From an uncultured Oscillospiraceae bacterium (lineage in GTDB: Bacteria; Bacillota; Clostridia; Oscillospirales; Oscillospiraceae): a stretch of DNA of 64,000 bases. The stretch spans positions 24,805 to 88,804 of the forward strand of contig CALXCP010000002.1 in the NCBI GenBank assembly GCA_944386845.1, written 5' to 3'. Position 1 is the stretch's first letter; every line of letters begins with the position of its first letter. Below, piece by piece: positions 42,898 through 50,621 of the stretch. A program made the position numbers and the translations under genes. The notes below the pieces were generated by a model. It saw only the letters and a list, made by a program, of their open reading frames with translations. It searched no databases and was not told where the DNA came from.

Positions 42898-44394
42898 ATG
42901 GACAGGACATATGACGCGGTGGTCATCGGCGGGGGGCTGCTGGGCTGCTTCGCGGCCCGGGCCCTGTGCCGGCGGAAGCTGCGGGTGGCCCTGGTGGAGC
43001 AGCGGGAGGACGTGTGCACCGGCATCAGCCGTGCCAACACCGCCATCGTCTACGCCGGGTACGACACCAAGCCGGGCACCCTGAAGAGCCGGCTGACCGT
43101 CCAGGCCAACCGGGAGTTCGACGGGCTGTGCCGGGAGCTGGGCGTCCGATTCCGCCGGTGCGGCTCCCTGATGGTGGCCTTCGGCCCCCGGGGGCGGGCG
43201 AGTCTCCGCCGCAAGCTGGAGCAGGGGGCGGCCAACGGGGTGGAGGGCCTGCGCCTGCTGGACCGGGCGGAGGCGCTGGCCCTGGAGCCCGCTTTGTCTC
43301 CGGCGGTGGAGGCGGCCCTGTGGTGTCCCGGCGTGGGGACGGTGGACCCCTGGGAGCTGTGCCTGGCGGCGGCGGAGAACGCCGCGGCCAACGGGGCGGA
43401 GCTGCTGCTGAGCACCCGGGTCACCGGCCTGCGGGCGGAGGGAGACCGCTATGTGGTGGAGACCGACCGGGGGGACCTCTCCTGCCGGGGGGTGGTGAAC
43501 TGCGCCGGCATCCGGGCCGACCAGGTGGCTGAGCTGCTCCACCGGCCCACCATCCGCATCGTGCCCACCAAGGGGGACTACTTCGTGTTGGACACCGGGG
43601 CGGGAGAGCACCTGCGCCACGTGATCTTCCACGAGCCGGAGGAGAAGGGCAAGGGGCTCACCCTGGTGCCCACGGTGGACGGCAACGTGCTGCTGGGCCC
43701 CTCGGAGGAGGGGGCGGAGGACCGGGAGGACACCGCCTCCAGCGAGGAGGGGCTGGCCTTCCTGCGCCGGCTGGCGGGGGAGGTGGCCCCGGGGCTCCCC
43801 CTGGAGGTCATCCGCAGCTTCGCCGCCATCCGGCCCAACCCCTATGAGGCGCTGGTGGACGGGGAGACCGGGGCGGTGACCCTGTCCCAGAAGAGCATCG
43901 GGGAGTTCATGGTGACCCGGCTGGAGGAGTACCCCGGCCTGGTGAGCATGATCGGCATCAAGACGCCGGGGCTCACCTGCGCCAAGCTGCTGGGGGAGCA
44001 TGCGGCCTGGCTGCTGTCCCGCCAGCTGGGGGACCCGCCCGCGAATCCGGACTTCTGCCCGGAGCGCCGGGCGCCGGTACGGGTGGCCGGCCTGCCGGAG
44101 GATGAGCTGGCCGCCCTGGTGGCCCGGGATCCGGCCTACGGCCGGGTGGTGTGCCGCTGCCGCATGGTCACCGAGGGGGAGATCCGGGACGCCGTCCGCC
44201 GCACCCCCGGGGCGGTGACCCTGGACGGGGTGAAGTACCGCACCGGCGCGGGCATGGGCCGCTGCCAGGGCGGTGTGTGTACCGAGCGGGTGCTGGAGAT
44301 CCTGGCCCGGGAGCGGGGGGTGTCCCCGGCGGAGATCGCCAAGGGACGGCCCGGCTCCTGGCTGGTGAAGGAGGGCGGAGATGGACAGATATGA
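42898..44394 (+). CDS. GlpA-like FAD-dependent dehydrogenase with BFD [2Fe-2S] domain
   Basis: 498 residues. The FAD-binding Rossmann motif is at the start (YDAVVIGGGLLGCFAARAL), followed by a DAO-type oxidoreductase body. A C-terminal BFD-like domain has Cys419, Cys421, Cys456 and Cys461 (CRC...GRCQGGVC). This is the architecture of the anaerobic glycerol-3-phosphate dehydrogenase A subunit and its clostridial relatives. GGAGGGAGAGCCC precedes the ATG. It overlaps the next gene by 14 bp. With that partner it would oxidise a hydroxy acid or glycerol 3-phosphate; no glycerol kinase or facilitator is adjacent, so the substrate is open. Confidence 0.88.
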   Translation: MDRTYDAVVIGGGLLGCFAARALCRRKLRVALVEQREDVCTGISRANTAIVYAGYDTKPGTLKSRLTVQANREFDGLCRELGVRFRRCGSLMVAFGPRGRASLRRKLEQGAANGVEGLRLLDRAEALALEPALSPAVEAALWCPGVGTVDPWELCLAAAENAAANGAELLLSTRVTGLRAEGDRYVVETDRGDLSCRGVVNCAGIRADQVAELLHRPTIRIVPTKGDYFVLDTGAGEHLRHVIFHEPEEKGKGLTLVPTVDGNVLLGPSEEGAEDREDTASSEEGLAFLRRLAGEVAPGLPLEVIRSFAAIRPNPYEALVDGETGAVTLSQKSIGEFMVTRLEEYPGLVSMIGIKTPGLTCAKLLGEHAAWLLSRQLGDPPANPDFCPERRAPVRVAGLPEDELAALVARDPAYGRVVCRCRMVTEGEIRDAVRRTPGAVTLDGVKYRTGAGMGRCQGGVCTERVLEILARERGVSPAEIAKGRPGSWLVKEGGDGQI

Positions 44395-45688
44395 CCTGAT
44401 CGTCATCGGGGGCGGCCCGGCGGGGATGGCGGCCGCCCTGGCCGCCTGGGAGGCCGGCTGCCGCCGGGTGCTGCTGGCCGAGCGGGACGACCGGCTGGGG
44501 GGCGTGCTGCCCCAGTGCGTCCACACCGGCTTCGGCCTGCTGGAGTACGGGGAGGAGCTCACCGGCCCCGAGTACGCCGGGCGCCAGACCGCCCGGCTGG
44601 CCGCCACCGGGGTGGAGGTGTGCACCGGCACCACGGTGACCGGCATCGGTCCCGACCGCACCGTCTCCCTGCTGGGGCGGGATGGCCCTCGGCGCTGCCG
44701 GGGCCGGGCGGTGCTGCTGGCCTCCGGGGCCCGGGAGCGGGCCATCGGCTCTCTCCCCGTCACCGGCACCCGGCCGGCGGGGGTGTTCACCGCGGGGCAG
44801 GTGCAGCGGCTGATGAACCTGAAGGGCCTCTTTCCCGGAGAGCGGGCGGTGATCCTGGGCTCCGGGGACATCGGGATGATCGTGGCCCGGCGGCTGGCCC
44901 TGGAGGGCAGGCGGGTGCTGGGGGTGGCGGAGCAGGCCGCCCACGGGGGCGGTCTGTACCGCAACCGGCTGCAGTGCCTGGAGGAGTTTGGCATCCCCCT
45001 GTGGCTGGAGACCACGGTGGTCCGGCTCCACGGCCGGGACCGGCTGGAGGGGGTGACCCTCCGCCGCCGGGACGGAACGGAGCGGGAGGTGGCCTGCGAT
45101 ACCCTGATCACCTCGGTGGGCCTCATCCCGGAACGGGAGCTGCTGGAGCCCTTCCGGGGCGGGCCTCTGCCCCCCTGGCTGGGGGTGTGCGGCAACGCGG
45201 GACGGATCTACGACCTGGTGGACCGGGCGGCCCACCAGGCCGCCGGGCTGACCCGGGCTCTGCTGGCCCGAAAGGAGGATGGCCCCGCCCCCGCCCTGCC
45301 GCCGGAGGCGGCGGTGGAGGTCCCGGAGCCCGGGGAGGCGGGGATGGTGTGCCTGCTGTGTCCCAAGGGCTGCGTCCTGCGGCCCGACGGGGCGGGCGGG
45401 GCGGCGGGGGCGGGCTGCCCCCGGGGGGCGGCCTTCTTCCGCCGGGAGCTGGTGGAGCGCCGGCGGGTGCTCACCGCGGTGGTCACCCTGAACGGCGTCC
45501 GGGTGCCGGTGCGCACGGCGGCCCCCGTCCCCCTGGACCGCTTTCCGGAGATCCTCTCCGCCCTCTCCCGCTGCCGCGTCCCCCTGCCGGTGGAGGCGGG
45601 CCAGGTGCTGGCCGCCGACCCCGGCGGCTGGGGCGGCGACGTGGTGGCCCAGGTCCGGATGGAGGCGGCCCGGCCCGCTTCGATCTGA
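44381..45688 (+). CDS. GlpB-like NAD(P)/FAD oxidoreductase fused to DUF1667
   Basis: 435 residues. Residues 1-300 form a pyridine-nucleotide-disulfide-type oxidoreductase, with FAD motif LIVIGGGPAGMAAALAAWEA, PQCVHTGFGL and NAD motif VILGSGDIGMIVARRLALEG. Residues about 320-435 are a DUF1667 domain with Cys324/327/331/346 (CLLCPKGC, GCPRG), a probable metal or Fe-S site. In many clostridia DUF1667 is a separate third gene behind the GlpA/GlpB-like pair; here it is fused. GGAGGGCGGAG precedes the ATG, inside the previous gene. A terminator follows. Confidence 0.88.
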   Translation: MDRYDLIVIGGGPAGMAAALAAWEAGCRRVLLAERDDRLGGVLPQCVHTGFGLLEYGEELTGPEYAGRQTARLAATGVEVCTGTTVTGIGPDRTVSLLGRDGPRRCRGRAVLLASGARERAIGSLPVTGTRPAGVFTAGQVQRLMNLKGLFPGERAVILGSGDIGMIVARRLALEGRRVLGVAEQAAHGGGLYRNRLQCLEEFGIPLWLETTVVRLHGRDRLEGVTLRRRDGTEREVACDTLITSVGLIPERELLEPFRGGPLPPWLGVCGNAGRIYDLVDRAAHQAAGLTRALLARKEDGPAPALPPEAAVEVPEPGEAGMVCLLCPKGCVLRPDGAGGAAGAGCPRGAAFFRRELVERRRVLTAVVTLNGVRVPVRTAAPVPLDRFPEILSALSRCRVPLPVEAGQVLAADPGGWGGDVVAQVRMEAARPASI

Positions 45689-45692
45689 ATAC

Positions 45693-45745
45693 GGAAAAAA
45701 GAGGCCCGGGGGCCCGAAACAGATGCTTCGGGCCCCCGGGCTTTT
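45693..45745. terminator. Bidirectional intrinsic terminator
   Basis: A perfect 15-bp stem, 45704-45718 paired with 45727-45741, with TTTT after it on the plus strand and CTCTTTTTTCC on the minus strand. It closes both the GlpA/B-like unit and the AOR operon. Confidence 0.9.
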
Positions 45746-45806
45746 GCCAGGGAAGGGGGTCGCGAGAGAAAAGGAAAAAGGGAAGGAGCAAAGAGAATGG
45801 GGCGGG

Positions 45807-46106
45807 TCAGCCGCCCGCGTAGGGCATGAAGACTTTGACCTCGCAGCCGTCCCGGAGCGGGGCGGCACCCCGGTCGGAGCGGTCATACACCGCCCCGTCC
45901 ACCGAGAACAGCAGGCCGCCCAGCACGGCCTCCTCCCCCTCGTCCGCCAGACGGCGGGCAAAGGCGGGGGCTTCCTGGGCCAGGAGCTCCATGGCTCCGT
46001 ACAGGGTGAGCCCGGGGGAGAAGGCCAGCTCCCGGGTCACGGTCCTGCTGTCCCGGGTCACCTTCAGGATGTCGGGCAGGGGGGACATGATCTTCAGCGT
46101 GATCAT
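45807..46106 (-). CDS. MoaD/ThiS-like sulfur carrier
   Basis: A 99-residue ubiquitin-like protein ending in the diagnostic YAGG, the di-glycine that is thiocarboxylated in MoaD/ThiS proteins. The beta-grasp pattern is visible: ITLKIMSPLPDIL at the start, a middle helix YGAMELLAQEAPAFARRL and GCEVKVFMPYAGG at the end. It lies 18 bp after the AOR-family gene. MoaD-like genes beside AOR genes are thought to supply sulfur for the tungsto- or molybdopterin cofactor. It is the last gene of the operon. Confidence 0.85.
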   Translation of the reverse strand: MITLKIMSPLPDILKVTRDSRTVTRELAFSPGLTLYGAMELLAQEAPAFARRLADEGEEAVLGGLLFSVDGAVYDRSDRGAAPLRDGCEVKVFMPYAGG

Positions 46107-46124
46107 AGGGGACCTCCTCTCGGG

Positions 46125-47978
46125 TCAATCCTTCCAGATGTCGGGGATGACGTACTCCAGCCCCAGCTTCTTCAGCGTCTCGGGCAGAGGCTTGCTGGTG
46201 GCCACGTCCCAGCCGTTGCGCTTATAGAAGTTCTCGAACACGTCCAGGTCCCACAGCTTGGTGACCACACCGGCGGTGGGGCCGTCCACGGGGGGCTGGG
46301 AGAACCGGGGGGAGACGGCCAGCTCCCGCTCCTTGGTCAGACCGGCGCGGATGTTGTAGGCCCGGGCCAGCGACTTCACCCGCTCGCCCACGGTGAGCAT
46401 CTCCTCGTTGTCCATGTCCCAGCCGGTGACCAGGTTGATGAAGTGGACCACGGGGCCCATCTTGCCGGCGGAGTAGAAGAAGCAGCTGCCGTACACGTCC
46501 ATGAGGAGCCACTTGGTGTTGTTGCCCCCCAGGTACCAGCCGATCTGGGCGAAGTTGGTGGGGTCCAGGGGCTCGTTGTTGCCCACCTCAGGGTCGGGGC
46601 CGGAGAAGCCGCCGAAGGAGCCCGTCTCGGACAGGGTCAGGTTGTAGTAGGCCATGGGGGTCATGCGCTCGTCCACCACGTTGGGGGCGATGCCCCGGCC
46701 GGAGTAGACGCCGAAGTTCAGTGCCTCGCCGCCGATCATCTCGCAGATCTTCTTGACGCCGCCGAACAGCTTGCCGCCGAAGCCCCGGCGGTGGGCGATG
46801 TCCTGGAGCAGCTGGTCCACCGCCTCGGTGTTGCCCCAGGTCAGCTCCAGCCCGCCGGTGTCCTCCAGGGTGAGCAGGCCCTTCTCGAAGCACTCGATGA
46901 CCAGAGAGACGACGAAGCTCATCTCCTTGCCGTCGAAGCCCAGGTCCTCGCAGATGTAGCACAGGCGGATGCCCTCGCCCATGTCGTCATTGCCCATGTT
47001 GGTGGTGAACCCGGCCAGCGGCTCGAACTCAGGCTCCTCCGCCACGAAGCCCTTGGCCTTCCCCTTCGTGATCTTGACCACGCCGGTGTGGGCCCAGGGG
47101 CACGCCCAGCAGGTGGTGCGGGTCTTATCCAGCCACTGCTCCCGGTTCTCCATGGAGAACTGCTCATAGTCGTAGACGTTGGTGGAGTAGTTTTTGGTGG
47201 GCACGCCCGCCCGGGGAGGCAGGTTGTCGAAGTAGCCCAGGGTGCCCACCCGCTTGACCATGTTGCCCAGGCCGCTGGCGCTGGCCGCGTCCAGGGCGTC
47301 CTTCCGGGCCTGGACGAAGTCGTCGGCCCAGGTGTCCACCGAGTTGTGCTCGGTGGAGATGATGATGGCCTTGAGCTTCTTGGAGCCCATGACGGCGCCG
47401 GGGCCGTTGGTGGCGATGACGTGGCCGTGATCGCACTCGATGGCGGCGTAGTGGATCAGGTTCTCGCCGGCGGGGCCGATGCAGGCGGTGCTCTGGTACT
47501 TTCCGCCGATCTCGGCCTCCAGCTCGTCCTGGAGCTGCCACGTGCCCATGCCCAGGTACTTGCCGGCGGGACGGATCTCGATGCCGTCGTCCCGGATGAC
47601 CAGGATGCTCCACTCGGGGGCCACCCCCTCGAGGATGATGGTCTCGTAGCCCACATGGCGCATCCGGGCGCCGAAGTAGCCGTTGGACTGGGCGGAGGTC
47701 ATCAGGTCGGTGAGGGGGCCCAGGGTGGAGACGTGGACGATGCCGCTGCCCGGGTACTTGGTGCCGTTGAGGGGGGCAGCCTGGAAGATGATCTTATTTT
47801 CCGGGTCGAAGGGGCGCACGGTCTCGGGGGGCACCTCATCGTAGAGGAGCTTGATGCCGATGCCGTAGCCGCCCACGAATTTTCGGGTGGTCTCGGGGTC
47901 GAGAACAGATTTGGTGATCTTGCCTGTGGTGAGATCGATGCGGACCATGCGGTTGACATAGGGGACGCCGGATGCCAT
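46125..47978 (-). CDS. Aldehyde:ferredoxin oxidoreductase family protein
   Basis: 617 residues, AOR family length. The N-terminal domain has RIDLTTGKITKS, FVGGYGIGIKLLYDEVPP and GARMRHVGYETIILEG. Cofactor-binding and Fe-S segments follow. The cluster motif is Cys290-x2-Cys293-x3-His297 with Cys499 (GSCFF); the third ligand, normally Cys in CxxCxxxC, is His. Family members are cytosolic tungsten- or molybdenum-pterin enzymes using ferredoxin to interconvert aldehydes and acids or reduce activated rings. Upstream are an SDR and MFS gene, downstream a MoaD-like gene. The ATG at 47978 lacks a close ribosome binding site; AAAGGAGGG is about 35 bases upstream, and MVRIDL (residue 11) is an alternative start. 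Confidence 0.93.
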   Translation of the reverse strand: MASGVPYVNRMVRIDLTTGKITKSVLDPETTRKFVGGYGIGIKLLYDEVPPETVRPFDPENKIIFQAAPLNGTKYPGSGIVHVSTLGPLTDLMTSAQSNGYFGARMRHVGYETIILEGVAPEWSILVIRDDGIEIRPAGKYLGMGTWQLQDELEAEIGGKYQSTACIGPAGENLIHYAAIECDHGHVIATNGPGAVMGSKKLKAIIISTEHNSVDTWADDFVQARKDALDAASASGLGNMVKRVGTLGYFDNLPPRAGVPTKNYSTNVYDYEQFSMENREQWLDKTRTTCWACPWAHTGVVKITKGKAKGFVAEEPEFEPLAGFTTNMGNDDMGEGIRLCYICEDLGFDGKEMSFVVSLVIECFEKGLLTLEDTGGLELTWGNTEAVDQLLQDIAHRRGFGGKLFGGVKKICEMIGGEALNFGVYSGRGIAPNVVDERMTPMAYYNLTLSETGSFGGFSGPDPEVGNNEPLDPTNFAQIGWYLGGNNTKWLLMDVYGSCFFYSAGKMGPVVHFINLVTGWDMDNEEMLTVGERVKSLARAYNIRAGLTKERELAVSPRFSQPPVDGPTAGVVTKLWDLDVFENFYKRNGWDVATSKPLPETLKKLGLEYVIPDIWKD

Positions 47979-48043
47979 ATGCGGGAAGCACGCCAGGAGC
48001 GGTGCTTCGTCCCTCCTTTCGGGATAAAATGATGCATTTGCCC

Positions 48044-48083
48044 CTCCGGCCGCGGGCGGAAGATCGCGTGCCCGCGGCCGGAG
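48044..48083 (-). promoter_or_regulatory. Intercistronic hairpin between SDR and AOR genes
   Basis: A 14-bp perfect stem CTCCGGCCGCGGGC with GCCCGCGGCCGGAG around a 12-nt loop, in the 134-bp gap. It may stabilise mRNA ends or attenuate. A weak T-rich stretch (ATTTTATC) follows 14 bases later on the minus strand. Confidence 0.5.
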
Positions 48084-48112
48084 AGGGAGGGTTCGTGGGA
48101 ACGGACGGGAGA

Positions 48113-48958
48113 TCAGAGGCTGACCAGCTTGAACTCCCGGGTGGGGTTGGTGTACTCGTTGATGGCGTTCTGGCCGTAGTCGATGTAGATGTGCTGGCCG
48201 CTCATGTAGCTGGCCATGTCGCTGTTGGCGAAGATGATGGGGCCGGCCATCTCAGAGGGCTGGGCGTAGCGGGCCTCCTTCTGGCCCTGCATAGCCTTGG
48301 CGTCCAGCAGGGAAGCCCACTGGTCGGTGAGCTGGGTCTGGGTGGAGCCCGGGCAGATGATGTTGATCCGGATGCCCCGGTCGGCGAAGAAGGCGGTCAT
48401 CTTCTTCACATACCACGTCATGGCCCGCTTGGAGAGGAAGTAGCCCTGCAGCCCGGCCATCTTGCCGTAGTCCTTCTTGGCCACCCGGGCGGCCATCTCG
48501 TCCAGCGCCTTCATGGTGGCCTCGTAGCCCTGGGCCTCCACCAGGGGAGAGAGCTCCTCCCTGGTCTCCAGCCAGCCGGTGCCGCCCAGAGAGCCCATCA
48601 GGGCGATGGAGCCGCCGTCCCCCATGCGCTGGGTGAGGTAGTCGGCGATGATGTACTTGTGGCCCACGAAGTTGATGGCGACGGTGGTCTCAAAGTCGGT
48701 CTTGACGCCCGAGACACCGGCGATGCCGAAGAAGCGGTCGATGTGGTCGGGCAGCTGGGTGAAGGCCTCGTCCACGGACGCCTTGTCGCCCAGGTTCACC
48801 TTGATGCACTTCTCCACGGGCAGCGTGATCTCCGCGATGTCCATGGCGTACACCTTGGCGCCCAGATCCAGCAGCATCTCACAGGTGGCCTTGCCCATGC
48901 CGGACGCGGCGCCGGTGACAACGCAGATCTTGCCCTGATAACCCAGATAGTCTTTCAT
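48113..48958 (-). CDS. Short-chain dehydrogenase/reductase
   Basis: 281 residues, classical SDR. The nucleotide motif TGAASGMG is at 15-22; Asn96, Ser123 (LMGS) and the catalytic Tyr173-x3-Lys177 (YFLSK) are present. A long insert between Ser and Tyr (residues 125-170) resembles 3-alpha-hydroxysteroid dehydrogenase/carbonyl reductase-type SDRs, which suggests a bulky alcohol or ketone substrate; this is inference. PGSTQTQLTDQW is the substrate-loop region. AAGGAGG lies nine bases before the ATG. It lies between the MFS carrier and the AOR-family enzyme, so it probably acts on the same compound. Confidence 0.92.
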   Translation of the reverse strand: MKDYLGYQGKICVVTGAASGMGKATCEMLLDLGAKVYAMDIAEITLPVEKCIKVNLGDKASVDEAFTQLPDHIDRFFGIAGVSGVKTDFETTVAINFVGHKYIIADYLTQRMGDGGSIALMGSLGGTGWLETREELSPLVEAQGYEATMKALDEMAARVAKKDYGKMAGLQGYFLSKRAMTWYVKKMTAFFADRGIRINIICPGSTQTQLTDQWASLLDAKAMQGQKEARYAQPSEMAGPIIFANSDMASYMSGQHIYIDYGQNAINEYTNPTREFKLVSL

Positions 48959-49022
48959 TACAGATAGCCTCCTTGCTGATTCGCGTGTGTGGTGATACAG
49001 GACGGGGAGAGCTCCCCGGGGG

Positions 49023-50288
49023 TCACTTGTCCCAGAGCTTCCGGGCCCGGCCGTAGGCGATGAGGTTGAGCACCAGGGCCAGGATCATGCCGCCGGCGGC
49101 CACCGCGATGATGGTGTTGTAGGTGCCGGTGGCGTCCAGGATGGCGGCGTAGATGGGGGCGGCCACGGCGCTGACCAGCACGCCGATGGTGGCGGCCCAG
49201 CCGTAGATCTTGCCATACTCCTTATTGCCCATGCTGCCGCGGACGATCATGGGGGGCACCAGCTGCAGCGAGCCGGCGGACATGCCCACCAGGAAGGAGC
49301 CGATGAACACGGGCATCACGGCGCCGTGGGAGGTGACCAGGGTGATGACGGCGGCCAGCACCAGGATGACGGCGGCGCCCAGAGTGGCCAGACCGCCCAG
49401 CCGGTCATTGACGAAGCCCAGCAGGATCTTGCCGGCCACCAGACCGATCATCATCAGCGAGGCGACCCGGGAGGCCTCCTCGACGGGGAAGCCCACGCTG
49501 ATGGCGTAGTTGGAGATGTGGATCTGGAAGGAGCCGTAGAAGTAGATGAGCATGATGGAGATGATGATGATATAGAAATAGGGAGAGCGCAGAGCGTCCT
49601 TGGCGGTGAGGCCCCGGTGGTCCTCCTCGCTGACCTTGGCGGCGTCCTCGCCGGGCTTATAGCCGAAGGGGAGCAGCCCCTTGTCCTCGGGCTTGGTCCG
49701 CAGCAGGATCAGGGCGGACAGGATGGAGATCGCGCCGCCGATGGCGCCGGTGATCATGATGGCGGTGGTCCAGTCGAAGTTGGCGATCAGCTCGCCCACG
49801 ATGGGGGCGAAGATGGCGCCGCCCAAGCCGGAGCAGGACATGGCGATGCCGGCGGCCAGGCCCAGGGAGGCGTGGAACCAGTTGTTCAGCACGATGGGGA
49901 TGAGCATGTAGCAGATGAAGGAGAGGCCGATGCCGTTGATCACGGCGCCCACATACCAGCCGATCACGCTGTTCATCAGGCCGATGAGGATGGCGCCGCC
50001 GCCGCACAGCAGGGCGGCCAGGGCCACCGTGATGCGCACGTCGTACTTCTTGAAGACATAGGCGGCCACGGGCTGGAAGATCGCCATGACCAGGGTGCGG
50101 ATGGTGTCGTACAGGGAGATGGCGGTCCTGGAGGTCCCCAGGGCCTCGGCAGCGGGGGTCATGTAGACGCCGATGCTGCCGCCCGACATGATGCCCATGG
50201 TGCCGATCATGATCAGACAGCAGCCGATCATGACCACCCAGCCATAGTGAAAGCCGGACCGCGTGTCGATGGTGTTGTTGGTTGACAT
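49023..50288 (-). CDS. MFS transporter, first gene of the AOR operon
   Basis: 421 residues with 12 predicted helices and a cytoplasmic central loop (KPEDKGLLPFGYKPGEDAAK). HYGWVVMIGCCLIMIGTMGI and NNWFHASLGLAAGIAMSCSGLGGAIFAP resemble OFA-type carriers of organic anions. ACAGGAGGGTAC precedes the ATG. It is divergent from a paralogous MFS gene at 50622 across a 330-bp control region. It is the probable importer or exporter for the substrate handled by the SDR and AOR enzymes. Confidence 0.9.
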   Translation of the reverse strand: MSTNNTIDTRSGFHYGWVVMIGCCLIMIGTMGIMSGGSIGVYMTPAAEALGTSRTAISLYDTIRTLVMAIFQPVAAYVFKKYDVRITVALAALLCGGGAILIGLMNSVIGWYVGAVINGIGLSFICYMLIPIVLNNWFHASLGLAAGIAMSCSGLGGAIFAPIVGELIANFDWTTAIMITGAIGGAISILSALILLRTKPEDKGLLPFGYKPGEDAAKVSEEDHRGLTAKDALRSPYFYIIIISIMLIYFYGSFQIHISNYAISVGFPVEEASRVASLMMIGLVAGKILLGFVNDRLGGLATLGAAVILVLAAVITLVTSHGAVMPVFIGSFLVGMSAGSLQLVPPMIVRGSMGNKEYGKIYGWAATIGVLVSAVAAPIYAAILDATGTYNTIIAVAAGGMILALVLNLIAYGRARKLWDK

Positions 50289-50324
50289 GTTTTGTACCCT
50301 CCTGTCTCAAAAATGATGGTCCGC

Positions 50325-50359
50325 GGGAAACACAGGGAAAATTTGGGAAACACAGGGAA
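50325..50359. promoter_or_regulatory. 15-bp direct repeat in the divergent control region
   Basis: GGGAAACACAGGGAA occurs at 50325-50339 and 50345-50359, 20 bp apart (two helical turns), just upstream of the MFS operon start. The spacing on one DNA face suggests a regulator site. The rest of 50289-50621 is AT-rich promoter DNA without genes. Confidence 0.5.
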
Positions 50360-50507
50360 CACAGCCGGTTTGCTGTGCTATCAGGATATCATGGGCGCGG
50401 GGAGCTGATAACTACGCGAAAGGGTGATTTTCCTGGAAAAAAGGCCGGGGAACGGGGGGTGGAAGAGATAATACTTTTGGGTAATGGTAGAAAGCTGACG
50501 TATCTTG

Positions 50508-50513
50508 TATAAT
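50508..50513 (+). promoter_or_regulatory. -10 box of the second MFS gene
   Basis: TATAAT with no good -35 at the standard distance, about 110 bp before the ATG. The absence of a -35 fits activator-dependent transcription, for example by a LuxR protein. Confidence 0.45.
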
Positions 50514-50621
50514 AATTAAACAGCATAAAATCGATAAAAACAAATTATATAGAATACGGAAAAAGGGTAAGGAGAGGACGGACCAAAAGACAGATCAAAA
50601 AGGAAGAGAGAGGTGCAGATC

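Noticed and set aside
41674..45195. A 1173-codon minus-strand open frame opposite tsaB, upp and the GlpA/B-like genes
   Set aside because: It crosses several well-supported genes and has Arg/Pro/Ser/Gly-rich shadow composition.
47702..48037. An alternative minus-strand frame starting MHHFIPKGG upstream of the AOR gene, considered as a leader peptide or N-terminal extension
   Set aside because: It runs in a different phase from the AOR frame and resembles no protein; the nearby AAAGGAGGG is noted but does not place a convincing start for it.
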